Shown: positions 21,603 to 33,853, counted from the first letter of the stretch. The stretch: 64,000 nt of DNA from Trichobilharzia szidati (GCA_944472155.2 OX235271.1:42706633-42770632), one strand, 5' to 3'. Made by a program: numbers and translations. Notes: generated from the letters alone by a model not told the origin.

Positions 21603-24036
21603 GCTTCAGTTACACGGGGAGAATTCCTGTAGTAATTTTGATGATTCGTAATAGTGCAAGCTCTCAAACACTGGATATATTTAACTCTCCCTACATTTGC
21701 TTAGTCGCACCAAATACCTCGATATTTATATCAACATTGATTGCTATTGACTGTAGAATCTTGAGGGAACACGTCATTTCTGCTCCAGTTTGTGCGAGAA
21801 TATTGTAAGTTGTTGAAAGCGTCTGTTTTTATTCAGTCGCATCCTGTTGGTTTCAGCTAACTTCTTCTTTTCTTCAAAAAGTGAATATGGTCCATCGGAC
21901 AAATGTTCATTAGTCTTATCCCGATAACCGGTTGTCTTCAATACCATGGCGAAGTTCGCCTTGTGCGTTTCAGTCTTGACAAAGTTTTCGTCTATTTGCA
22001 AACTCATTAGAGCCTCATACTTTTGTTTGATGAGATCAGATGGTTTGTTTATTGGCTACTTGTAGTCCCAAGACTCGGAAGCTTTCTTCATACAGCCTGA
22101 CTCCCTGATGTTTTCATTGCAGTTCCTCATTTGCCCGAGTTATGTGTTGCGTCATCTCGTCGTACGTGTTCCGTGTTGACGAACGAGTAACGAAGATTCA
22201 GTGATTGACCTCTCGTTCACTCACTTGCACGTGATCACAGAGTGGGACAGTGTAAAATTAAATAAGGGCAATCTGGTATGGCAAAGTGAGAGGTTGATCT
22301 TGCAATCTATGACCAAGAATTGCACATCAAACGCGTACCGTCGAAACGATGGAACACCTACATCGGAAATACGGAAAATTGAAATCAATTCGCATCAGAA
22401 AATGAATGTTTTCAGGAGGCCACATGGAGTAATACTATGAAAGACTGGTTATCAAGTCGCGTGAACACATCGGTATGATTGTGAATGATGAAAAATGCTT
22501 GTAGCACCATCCAGTTACCGATGACTTTTCGCTGTGTGTTATTTTAAATAAACTTGTCTAGCGTTTTATGGAACACCCTCACTGTATTCGTAGAGCACTG
22601 GTCAAATGGACGAACTGAATGTGGGTTGGTGACCCACTTTCTCGAAAATGCATCGAGTATCCAGCTTGCTGCTATGACGAATGACAGCCACGTACACATT
22701 GTAATATCATATTATATTATATTAGACGTGATTGTGTCGAGAAAATTCTTGGGCAATTTATTCATCTAAATAATACTGACTTTATGTTAAATATATCAAT
22801 GTTATTACTTATTGTTATCAGGATATTTTGAGGTGTCTCATACAAAGGTAAGCACACCAAAGCTCTCAGATCCCCGTGGTACCTCCTCGATCTTCGTTCA
22901 TACCGAGTGTGGACATTTTCTCCAGATCACATCACTGCAGTTCGACTGTTCTTCGTAGGCCAAATGTCTGACACAGTGTATAATAAAGCTTCCATCAGGA
23001 AGATGCTAACGCCAAACTCATGGGAAATGTCCGGTGTGGATCGCAAAGTGTAATTCATATGAGGTGACTCAAGCGTTATCATTCTGGCCTGGACTTGAGT
23101 CTGCAGGTTATACAAACAGCGAATTCATGTGGAAGATCACTTTTCTAGAGGACAGATGTGTGATTGAGAGCTGCAGTAATTTCATGTATGTGGCAGAGGG
23201 GTTAACGATCCGCGATCAACATAGTGTTCATAAATCCGCAGTCGCTACAAAGCCCTCACTTTATTCCCTTGTTGTTCCTAACTCTGTTCTCACGCAAAAT
23301 TAGACGATGGGCTGTTACATGCTATACTACCTTATATATAGATATCAACATGCTTGAGTGAAAATTAAGAGATCTGTCTGTGTGAAGTTCATTGCTTAAT
23401 CTGCTGTTCATCTCTACTGTAACTAAGCTGCTAACTTAAGAATCTGCCCGGGTGAAATTTGATGGCAACATTAAAGTATGTTATTATCATTTATATAACC
23501 ATTGTAATTTCAGGTAGTCTGCAGCTGATGAGAACCTGTGAAATAGAATGTTGTCATTTTATACTGCAAATTTCGTCTTCCTTTCTTTATCGAAATAAAT
23601 ATTAGCTGGATTATTTGGTTTACTGTTAAATTATTCAGCTCTGTAGATTGACGATTGTGAAATGAGCCTGTACTTGTAACGCAGTGATAGTAACAAACTG
23701 TTTCAGTGACTGGAATCAATACAGCCAGATTCCCATACCCACACTTATTCAGTTTTATCTATTATAAGCATTACTGTTATTAATTAGGATGACCACGAAG
23801 AGTTTTACATACAGATAATCTAGATTAACTTCTGAATCAACGTTACCCTGAAAACATTCTGATTTGCCAAATGATTAGTGAAAAGTGAGAGGACTAGGCA
23901 TCATAGCTGCACTGTTGTGTAATAAACGATTTTAGTAGAACACGACTTTATAAAACGAAGCGATAACTGGTAGAGAATGTCAAATATATCTATCAAGCAA
24001 TAATTAACACTGTAGGTGAATAAAACTCGGGTGTCA
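21603..24036. repeat. Spacer of the large inverted repeat (shared with the third copy)
   Basis: The sequence has no mirror in the right arm, but 21,603 to about 23,318 continues collinearly in the third copy (57,923-63,045, interrupted by an RTE insertion). A further stretch (23,325-23,420) matches about 63,410-63,500. A (-) frame at 21,774-22,007 and its counterpart at 58,061-58,327 are similar (FAMVLKTTGYRDKTNEHLSD) but not recognised. From about 23,430 to 24,036 no repeat partner or gene is seen. Confidence 0.75.
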
Positions 24037-25017
24037 TGTACAACTTAACACGAGAATCGTAAGTGCGCGAAACACTTTTCTGAAAACAGTCATCCAAAAG
24101 TTTCCATTCACCTGCACACACAAGTCCTCGTCGAAGTAGATTGCGAATGCAACTTGCATTGTCACACCCTCTTGCAGAGAGTGACATGCTTGGAAGCTGA
24201 GACTGATTTCAGTTCATTCATGTGGGTTAGAGCGACTAGTCCTGCACATGAAAATCTATTAAGATAGTATTGTCGACTTTAACAACAGATTCGACAATGA
24301 TTCTTATGTATCCATCCCTACCGCAAAGTGGTACATGTGGAAACGTGACATTCATCTGTCGACAGACGTATTAAGTAATATCTCTGGTTGTTGAACATTC
24401 TCAGCAGGTTTCAGAATAAAGAACTGTGCGCCGTGAATTCAAAGCTTTATGCACATCTTCCGATTCCCTGTTTGGAAATCTCAAATGAGAACACATATGA
24501 GCTAGATTCTTTAACACTAAATGAAAGAAGTGTATATGATACAAAGATTCTATTAAACATCGAACTATATCATGAGACATCCAGCTAAGAGCGCTTACAG
24601 AAGTCAAATCACAAATTTTCAAAGAAGAAATTTCGATGATGTGAAGAAATTCTCTGCAGTCGAGATGTTAATTCTGCCATTCTCTGTTATTTATTACTGT
24701 TTCATCTCCACTTACTCTCATACTACTTATTACTATCAAGTAATATCAGTTTAATTCGTCATTTTGTGAATAGTCGACTTCACGAAATTAAAGTCAAGTC
24801 ATAGTCTCAGGCATCATGTTCATAACTGCCTAAGTTCAGAAAGGATATGCTCTCAATGTAAAATCAAGTTAGTAGTTAGAAGAGAGAAACTGACATTTAT
24901 TGAGATGTCACCTTCATTTCGGTCATCGAAGTAATGCATTCGTTGCACTTGGTATACCTACTCCATCAGTAGTTTCCCACAACACTAGGATTTACTTCAT
25001 TTGAATCAGGATGTGTA

Positions 25018-25310
25018 ACCTCGCCTAGTTTACTAATTCACTAGTTCGCCAGCCGGTCCCCGGCGTGAGGAAGGAGATGAGGCTGAGCGTGATGCTGGTG
25101 ACCACAGCTGCTACAGATACTTCAAAGCACAAAACATGTGCAAAACAACCTTATTCTTCGTTGGAATCGCAGAGATGGATTGTCACCGTCTGATGAAGAC
25201 CTTCGGGAAGACAGTGAGCTGATTTGGGTGGAATAAATGCGCTAAGAATCTGTGAGAGCATATGGAATGAAAGTGAACTATCCAGACTGTTAATTGCAGA
25301 TCAAGTAATG
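25018..25310 (+). pseudogene. RTE 5'-end piece, internally deleted (right arm)
   Basis: Mirror of 20,331-20,623, in sense orientation here. It comprises the leader with the 'actagttcgcc' and 'cggtccc' blocks, the 'cttcgggaagacagtgagc' block and the 'gagagcatatggaatgaaag' block corresponding to CESRWN of the endonuclease. It is too short and damaged to encode anything. Confidence 0.6.
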
Positions 25311-26071
25311 TACTACAATCACCCTGACTAGCATGCTGATGAAGTGGCTTTGGTGATGTCATCTCCAACATCTTGTAATTACCCTGCTCTTTTCTTTTAT
25401 CATTTTACTCATTTTTATAAACGAAGGAAAGAAACTATGTGAGGACCTTGATGTGATTATTAGGAATATGTTGCACCTAAAATGTTGTGAAGTCGTTAAT
25501 ACTGCATCGCTGTGTGATATCTAAAAATAATCTTATCTAATATGGAATTACATTCTATCACAGTGCCGAAGTTCTACACGTACATTCACTTTATATTTAT
25601 TTGTTTCTTCCTCTAACTCCTTGTAACTGTTGTATTTCTGTAGGACGTTTACGTGATCTCACCTTTTCCTTTGTTTCTGTGTTCATTCTGGCTACTACTC
25701 ATTCGTGAAGTTATTCATCCTACTACGTTAGTGTAAGACACTTCTTCAACTCCTTTTATGCATTGACTAACATGAAGGACTCCATTTGTCGAGAAATATA
25801 CCCATTCATTGATGAGAAAAAACACAGTTTTTATCAGTGAATAAATATTTGTTTCCGACCACCTCATTAATTTCAAGCAGCTGTACAATCGTATTCATTC
25901 CACGAAATAAGACATTAATTGGAAGTAGAAATTGGTCGGTCAATATTGCACATGTGATAGGAATAAAGATAAATAAAATGACGTATTAAGGGTGTAAAAT
26001 CTAATGGGATGAATAAGAAAACTTTCAAAGAGAAGTGCACTAGCATGAATATCAAAATTAAGATAATTCAG

Positions 26072-26084
26072 CCCCCCCCCCCCC
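26072..26084 (+). repeat. (C)13 homopolymer
   Basis: Mirror of the G tract at 19,559. It is two bases longer. Confidence 0.9.
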
Positions 26085-26179
26085 ACAAACACATGCGATT
26101 TATCCATCAAAGTTATTCACAGGAGCAAATAAAACCACTCGGAAAGTTTACGTTTGCTCCACTTAGGCGTCACCATGGT

Positions 26180-26400
26180 TCTAGGTATACATGGACGGAA
26201 ACCTAAATTATGAGTTCGGAAACATTGTCTTAATCCTCTTGCTTGACCTTGTTCGCAGTTATGTTATTTTTTATATTGCCACTTGAATTCATCATTCTAC
26301 TTCACTTCATCTTCTTCGCATCACAAAAAGAAACATGAAAATTAGAAATTGAACAGTGACCAAGACAAATAATAAGCATCAAGTCAGCACACGAAATGCA
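26180..26400 (+). pseudogene. Penelope-like element 3' end piece (right arm)
   Basis: Sense-strand mirror of 19,250-19,480. 'ggaaacctaaattatgagtt' gives KPKL-stop-V, and the following frame gives LNPLA. The 3' flank 'ttgaattcatcattctactt' resembles that at 31,979. Confidence 0.6.
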
Positions 26401-26747
26401 AATATCCGATCAATGTTTAGGAGAAAAGCTGGCACGTCAAAAGATCTGTAAGTATTATATTCAGAGTGTTCATGAGGGATTTTCCAAACAATTTCCTCCC
26501 TACAGATGACTTTCACTTCAACAAAGATTGTCAGTCGTATGAATAATGCAAAGACCTGTTGACATTTCTTCGAAACAACTGATTATGGGAAAATTGATGA
26601 GTGTGTGTACTTGTGTCTGTTTATTTATGCTTAATCATGAGTCAATAATCAGCGTGTGTTGCTCAACAGCTGTCCATACGTAAAGTAAGATAACAATCTA
26701 GAAACTCTTGCAACGACCCAACAGATGTGTGGAAGTTAGTGGAGATG

Positions 26748-27323
26748 TTTCTTGCAACCAGTTCCCTTTATTAGTTTGAAGAGAGAAAGAATGAACATGT
26801 TTGCAGGATAATACGAGCTCGTTTTATTTCGTGGATTCTCATCAACTGCATACATCCTAAACAAAATCAAATTATACGTTTCAAAAAGTTGTTGAACATA
26901 CTTTTTCATAATTACTTTGAGTTATAGATAGAAGGCATAAGGAACATAATTCTAGAATTTGAGGTGGGCAGACAGGTTATTCGGTGTCAAAAAACAACTA
27001 ATTATATATAGTGGAATTAGATAAGAGGGATAAGAGTTCAGATTTCTATTGGAAAACAACACAGATTGGTTAGAGGCATATTACAGGGTCAGGATCAGAG
27101 AACAAAGTAAATTTACACATCTTGTGATGGAGAGTTTAAGAGGGTGGGGGTGAATAGTGGAGTAACATTTATAACTTAAACAGACAAACAATTAAGCAGA
27201 TTTAGAAACTTGAAGGTCAAAATTGAATAGAATGTTACGTAACAAGACAAACACACAGGCATACTGACAGAAAGGCAAAACAAAAATAAAATAAAATAGA
27301 GTTAGGGTTACCAAGGTAGTGAA
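26748..27323. mobile_element. 576-bp unclassified insertion in the right arm
   Basis: The left arm reads straight through 'gttagtggagatggtttggc' (complement of about 18,888-18,907). The right arm is split after 'gtggagatg' and resumes at 'agatggtttggcc', so 'agatg' is duplicated (26,743-26,747 and 27,324-27,328). The insert starts 'tttcttgcaacc' and ends 'aaggtagtgaa'. It has no TG...CA ends, no clear inverted termini and no coding frame of note. A 5-bp duplication would suit several element types; I cannot classify it. Confidence 0.7.
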
Positions 27324-28569
27324 AGATGGTTTGGCCATATGCTCAAGAGGCTGTTGCGAAATCATGGAACACACTATTGAGCGAAATTCGAACGGGAGAC
27401 GCTGAGTTTCACATGGATTTGAAAGTGTTACTTAGGAGATCGTGTGCAGAGGAAGTGAATCATCTCAGTAGTCATGAAGCCGGCTGAGAAAGATTCTGTA
27501 AAACACAGTGAACTGAGGTGTCTCCAAAGCTCGTTGTTCCACTCTATGCACTGAGGAAATGATAATCCTAACAGAAATATTAACAAGTTTACCAATGGGA
27601 TAAATGAAACTTTGCATTATTCAGACGACTGATAATGTCGATTGAAGTGAATGTTTGGTTACATGTCTGTGTCAGATTTTTCCCCTAACGGGACCGATTA
27701 CAGTTTAGCAGATCAATGAACACAATATTCAGCGAATGCACTCTCGTTTCCGAAATACAATAAATCACATTGTTCTCGTCTGACCTGACCAACTACTCCT
27801 GATGTCTTCATATATGTAAACTAGTTTTATGAAGATTTGGGAAGAAAACAGTTAATGAGTATGTCAAAAACTGCTTGCATATTGTCTATTCCCTATTTCA
27901 TATTCAGCCATGATTTCTGATTTGTTGTTATCGATGTACTTATGGTTATGCCTGGCATATATATACATATCACACTTCTACTTATAAATGATTACAGTAT
28001 AGCGAAACAGATTTCAAAGTTGAAGCAAAACTTTTTTGTGACACGCGCTATCACGGAATGTTCTAAAGGCAGTAAGAGACGATTAGTCTCCGGTAATTTA
28101 GTGGTTCTGTTTGACAATAATAACTACGAAATTGAAATTTACCTCAACAGTGCTGTGAGACAGCTATACAGGTAATGTAGGTTTCTAAGTACAAAACAAG
28201 TACTGTATCTCACAATTAGTCAATCAAAGTTCAACTGTATAAGGTAACACAGAATCGAGGAGAATATTCCCAACCGGGTGGTATCAAAATCCCTGTCCAC
28301 AAGAACCATACACACACCAAGGCTCCCTGCAGACACTCCTGGGTCAGAATTACCTTCATTCACTGAAACAAACTCATGTCGTTCAACAACACTTTGTCAA
28401 TGTGCACAAATCAACGACAAATAGAAGTATTATAATTAAAGATTTAACAGTGACTAAGGCAAATAATGAATGTGAAAATGAACATGTGACATGTGACTGT
28501 CAAATTAATGATACGCAGTTCAGTTGAAAAGCGCTGTTATTATTACAGAGTTAGTTGTAACTTTTAAAT

Positions 28570-28630
28570 TTCATACTTGTACCAAAATACTGTGTGGAAT
28601 CAAGCTACAATAAAATTAGATTGAATTAAA
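28570..28630 (+). repeat. CR1-like 3' tail piece inside the right arm
   Basis: Sense mirror of 17,598-17,655: 'atttcatacttgtaccaaaa', then 'tactgtgtggaatcaagc'. Confidence 0.65.
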
Positions 28631-29474
28631 TTAAAATGTTTCTTATTTCATTGACAACGATAAACTGGGCTGCATATTATTTCCTGAAAATTTCTGAATT
28701 CAATACAGAAAAATCCTCATCTAGACATTTAGAAAGTGAAAGGATTGAGCAAGGAAATAATTACTTTTCAGCTAGATCCTCATCTCTGGCTCTACTCTAA
28801 TATATTATGAGTAGTATTTTTATTACACTACACAACAATTTATCAATCAAGTCGCGATATGTTTTTGTTGACAGTAATTTGTTATTATCAGCATGTCACG
28901 TTCGGGGGTGACAGTTAACGAAGACAATTAATACACATTATTAAGATTTAGAAATGATCACTGTATGGAAAATTTTCGTTGTAACATAGAAAATCAAAAC
29001 AAGTGATTCAGCGAAGACATTATTTTCAACGAATTTATTATCAATCTGTACACGTGTATACGGTAATTGAGCGGTGATGGTCGACTGGTAAAGGCTATTC
29101 TCAAAGATGCAGCAGGGAATTTCCTTCTCAGGGACTGTGAGATCCTTATTTCAATGATATCGGTAGCTGAGTCACCTTTGAATTCCATGTTCATGCACAT
29201 TATTTTCATGGTTTCGGATGTTTCGTCACATTTCATAGGTCATGGCTATATGTTCTGGTTTATAAAATGTATCGGAAACCCAACATTCATTAGGATTTTT
29301 CTTGGAAGGTCTAACTAATTCATTTCCTTTGACATTTTTCTCTTTTGTGTTTCTTTTATTCCACTTACTACCAGTAGGTAGTGGAAGTTATATTTGTTAC
29401 TTCTTAACCATGACCTTGTGTGCTATTGAAGTTTGACTCACTTAATGCATTACTAATCTGTTTAATGTATAGTG

Positions 29475-31639
29475 ATTCTTTTCCGTTGTGTGTTTAGACG
29501 ACTGAATACGATGACGCCTTTTTCACACAGTTGTAACATCAATCAAATTCACAGGGTATTTGATGTGTGGCGTTTAGTGTTTTTGTGTTTGCATCATTTG
29601 TATTAAATCACAAGTACTGCAATCCAACTCAGTGACAATTCAGTGAATCTGAATTACCGACATGTAAGTAGAATCCAACAGCAGAGAGTAGATGGCGAAA
29701 ATGTTAGTGAAACATAAAGTTGCCCCTACACATGACTTGGTGGACACCACTCACCACGATTTCTCACTGGAACTCCAGAAATATTCGTTCCGTAGTCGGT
29801 AGTCACCAGTGAGCAGTGATAAAAATATTAAAGAGTCTCATTGAAATAATAGTCAAAATGTGTAGCTGAGATGAAGGATTTTGTCGTGACTGTGGTCTGT
29901 CGGCTGAATACTTTAATTACGTAGCTTTCACTACCTGCTATCTAGTTGACATATTCGTATGTGAATTCGTACTGGATTTGACGTTGAAGAAGCAAAAGAA
30001 GAAGAAGTAGCGCAGTGTACCAATACGAAGGGTTCTCCTTAGAAAAAAGGAATTCTGTTAATTTACGTGTACAATCCATAGTTGACTATATATTTGAGTG
30101 TCGCTCTTCCCTTGCTGTAGTATGTGAAACTGATTGTCGTAACAAGTTGTAAGTGGTCGACTAATCACTGAAACCTTAAGGGATTACTGAACCTCCGAAT
30201 TACTCTCAGGTTTATAGCAAGTTGAAATATATCGCTGATCGATATGGTCAGTTGGTAGTTATCCAAGTGAGGCAGTAGAGCTTGCTAGCTAGATCGATGT
30301 GATCTACTCACCAGGTGGCCATTTCACACGTTTCACGCCATCATCATTATTCTGCGTGATAGTCGGTTCAATTAGCCATTCTGTTTCTGTTCACTGGCTT
30401 CATTGTTTCAATAAAGGTTGGTAGCATAAAATGTGTGTTGCCTGTATGAGAAGTACTATTACTGGATCGAATCTGCCGCGAAATTCTGGGATAAGATGGA
30501 CTTCTGCGCTGTCTAGCATTCTACAAAGTGTTTGTGAGAATACGAGGTGTGACAGAGTGTCATTTATGCCTCGAACAGAGTGGCATTGTATTTGCAAGGG
30601 ACTTGCCCACTCGAATGAAATTCGGGTGCAACTGAGTTTCCAGACACGTGGATGAGCTCTCAATATCATCTGTGAATTCATCGTTCACTTCAGTGCATAG
30701 CAATGCTTTCACATTTGGCTTAGTTAAACTCATGTGGATCTCCTCTGAAAATTATAAAACATATTCATCACTTATAAACAGTGACACTGTTTGCTGTTCT
30801 GTAAACAATCCAAACATACATGAAGATTTTTTTCATCAGGAGGATTGTTATCAACGCCTTATTTTCGGGGTGAAAATCTGTATGAATGGCAGTATTGCTG
30901 GTCTAATTAAAGTTACTCAGTTCGATTCTCAATCGGACTACCGAATCAGATGAAATTATACCACGATGTCCTACGAATTGTCAGCATTCGACGAGAAAGA
31001 ATCATTTGCGAATCATCTGGAGATTATGTCAACGTCACAGTTGAGTATGACAGTATCTGAGGTTAATTAAGGGGAAGAGATATTCCGATCAATTTCTCCA
31101 TTATTGCTGTATTACCGGAACGAGATGAAGATGATATGCTGGTAATAAACTAACATTTGTGGATGCCATCAAGTGTGATGTCTAAAGATTTAAGCACCAC
31201 AAAATCCAAATTGCAAGCGTTCCAGAAAACCAAATATCAAGAGAATTTTTCATCCAGTAACAGGATCAAATTCATCTAGATAGCGACGACTGTGACTGGT
31301 GTTCTGTGATTTCTAACTACTCACCTTGCGAGGTTAGTCTCATCTAATTAGTAACCATAACGACTGATTCATTAGCTCATTCAGATATACCCCTGAACAG
31401 AGGTATAATTCCGGTTAACAATAACAGGCATAACTTGGCTGCAATTTTTAGCTACATGATAGTAGAATCCTTCAATATCAGCAGAAGTCCCAGACCTATC
31501 TATCTCAGTTCCTAGATAGATTTATTAGTCATGGTGAAGTGAGTGCAACAAGGAAACATTTCCAGTCAACAAAATACTTCTGCAGCTTTTTCAACCTAAA
31601 GTTATTGCACCACAAATTCACTCAAAATTGTTTATATGG
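29475..31639. other. Low-copy DNA, no gene recognised
   Basis: Overlapping frames of 74-101 codons on both strands at 30,400-30,950 have no family signature, so neither can be supported as coding. No transposon motif is seen until the Penelope-like fragment. Confidence 0.3.
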
Positions 31640-31939
31640 AAAAACTAACGTTGTAAGCGTACTCTGCGGAAACGTGTAGCTGAACACTATCCGGTTTGGT
31701 TGGTGAAAGGTGAACGTAGAACTGCGAAGTCGTCTATTTGTGATCACCTGTTACAGTCTGGTCATTCAGCCCCACGTGATTCATCCTTCAAGGTTATCTA
31801 CATGCCAAAATCGGATCATTCCAAAATTTTACGTTTTCTTCACTTATGCACAGCCGATGCTTTAGCTATACATGAACAGAAACCTAAATTATGTGTTCAA
31901 AAACGTTTTATCAAACCCCTTTCCTTACCTCGGTCATAG
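31640..31939 (+). pseudogene. Penelope-like element GIY-YIG endonuclease, C-terminal end
   Basis: After a damaged GKT-type start ('tatggaaaaactaacgt'), the (+) frame reads TLRKRVAEHYPVWLVKGERR, then SSICDHLLQSGHSAP, then ADALAIHEQKPKLCVQKRFI. The run of HxP.WL, S.I..HLL..GH and ...AI...KP.LC.Q is the pattern of the GIY-YIG endonuclease domain that follows RT in Penelope-like elements. The RT domain is absent upstream, and the start of the GIY-YIG module is frameshifted. It is a 5'-truncated, dead insertion. Confidence 0.65.
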
Positions 31940-31959
31940 TATTGTTCTTTCTAGTTTCT

Positions 31960-32370
31960 ATTTTATTTTATTTTATCACTTGAATTCATTCCACTTCATT
32001 TCACATCTTTATTCTTATCGTAATCGTACTCTTAATTTTTAAAATTTTTAGAGAACTCTTGACACTAAAAAATATATATATATATGATATCAATTCACTT
32101 ATAAAACAATCTTTAATAACTTTTTAATTCATCCACTTCAACTCTAACCCTTATTACATTTTAATTATCGCTATTCTTATCACATATATATATTTATATA
32201 TATATTGACTGAGCAATTATTTAGTGCCACTTAATAACTTTTTCTGTAATATGATTATGACTGTACAGTTTGAAAATGAAGTCGTTGAAAAGAAATTTCT
32301 TCTCTGAACAAAAAAGCCGTGTTTTCACTTATGAATAAATGGGTATTTTTCGAGATTCAATTAAACAAAA
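31960..32370 (+). repeat. Penelope-like 3' flank with AT-rich tract
   Basis: It holds the 'ttgaattcattccacttcat' block (compare the tails in the palindrome arms), two (AT)n-type runs near 32,070 and 32,185, and then the dispersed block 'gactgagcaatt ... ctgtacagtttgaaaatg ... aataaatgggtatttttcg' shared with 19.7, 50.0 and 56.0 kb. Confidence 0.5.
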
Positions 32371-33634
32371 ATACTGACATTCAAATACAACTTATTGACT
32401 CCTCACTGAATAGCTTTATCAGTTTCATCCAGAAATGAATTTACAAAGTTATTTTCAAATCATTCAGCGGATTCCGAATCCACAGGCGGATAGAAATCCG
32501 ATGACAAGTTAGTTGAGAAACATTTTCCAATACATTAAGAACAGCGTCGTTATATTCCCATTCGATACAAGCAGACATTTCAAATTGCCATTCAAGCAAC
32601 TATTGAGTTTTCCACAATATCTATTACAACTCACATTATCTGATGACAAGCAACCTGACAGTTCATTGATTTCGCCGGCTGACTTCATTACTAACGACAG
32701 AGAATTCGACTGAAAAACCTCTCAATCACTGACACATTATCACTCAGCACACCTTCCGGTTACCAATGACAATCACCTCGTGTGATCTAGAAAAGGCTCA
32801 GTCATTCACTACACGGATCGTATTCATAATGGCTACAAACGACACAAGCAGCAGCTGAAGAAGTAGAAGATGATGAAGAAGAGAGACATTCACACGTGTG
32901 ACAAAACATTAAGAAGAATGACGATAACAACAAGACAATGACATTCATTTAACAGGCTTCATTGTCTCCAGCTTTCAGCTAAAGCCAGTATTAAGTCAAT
33001 GCCTTTTGTTCGCTTCGTCTCTCCTCTCTAAAATAAGCAAGTGTTCATTTCTATCTAACTGTCAAAATCAAAATCCATATGCATAAACACACGTAAACAC
33101 CTTGGTAACATCGATGAAAGAGCAGACAATTGAGTTCTTGAGAGATAATCAATTAATTAGTGAATTGTGAGTATAATTTTGATATGATGTCAGGTTATTC
33201 ATATAGAAAATGAGAACCTGCATTCGTAAATTGTGTTGTTTGGCCACTTGTCACTTCACATTTTACTCTCTTTATAATCACAAATATATTAATTTTGTAT
33301 AAATTGTATTCGTGAAACATCAGCGAAATTGGAATGAGTAATTGCAAAGTTTTGTTCGGAAAAACTGCTCCGAATGTCGCTGAGATTTTATAAATATTAT
33401 TATTACATCTGTCTACTTCTCACTCCGCACCTGATTATTTGGGAACTATTGGGTCAAATTTTGATCACAGTTCATATGAATTACTTTAATGTCAAGTGCA
33501 TTTCATACTATTATTGTTACTTCATGTATTCACACCTTTGACTTACTTCCCTCACCGGATATAATTTCTTAAAAACCAAATATATACGACTGTATAGCTT
33601 GTTGATAAATTCTTCGTTGCAAAGACTCCCCTGG
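32371..33634. other. No gene recognised
   Basis: AT-rich low-copy DNA. A 66-codon (+) frame at 32,513-32,713 starts at a non-ATG codon and has no recognisable features. Confidence 0.3.
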
Positions 33635-33853
33635 ATGAATATCGTGGCCTTACTGATTATTTTGCATGGTTTTCAAATACTTCTACCGGTGAGCAGTATT
33701 ACTCGAATAGTTCTCATTTCTCATGCAGTTAGTTATTTTAAAGCAGATTACAAGATGCAGCCTGAAGATTTTGCCCGAACCGTCATCCATTTGTTATACG
33801 GGTATCACTTTGTGTGTTTCATTAGCCTTCAAGAAAACTGTTCACCAATATAG
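33635..33853 (+). CDS. Possible signal-peptide exon or small secreted peptide
   Basis: The 72-residue frame opens with MNIVALLIILHGFQILLP, a good signal-peptide core. It then has SYFKADYKMQPEDFARTVIH followed by LLYGYH. A donor-like 'gtgagc' follows CCG right after the hydrophobic core, so the first 18 codons could be a signal exon. Alternatively the frame runs on to its stop. The PEDFAR...L..Y pattern faintly recalls the NPY helix, but there is no RxRF end. There is no repeat match and no recognised family. It may be chance. Confidence 0.2.
   Translation: MNIVALLIILHGFQILLPVSSITRIVLISHAVSYFKADYKMQPEDFARTVIHLLYGYHFVCFISLQENCSPI

Larger units (their letters stand above)
24037..29474 (-). repeat. 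Large inverted repeat, right arm
   Basis: Reverse complement of 16,752-21,602. The inner edge is at 24,037, just before 'ttgtac...acttaacacgagaatc', after which similarity to the left arm starts. The outer edge is at 29,474 ('gtatagtg'). It carries an extra 576-bp element at 26,748-27,323. No host gene is recognised. Confidence 0.9.

Noticed and set aside
23524..23545. Hammerhead ribozyme (ctgatgag core, known in schistosome SINEs)
   Set aside because: A ctgatgag occurs, but the required cgaaac partner and stems are missing; none found elsewhere on either strand.
30400..30953. Overlapping frames on both strands as a host gene
   Set aside because: Both strands are similarly open, no domain or splice pattern favours either.
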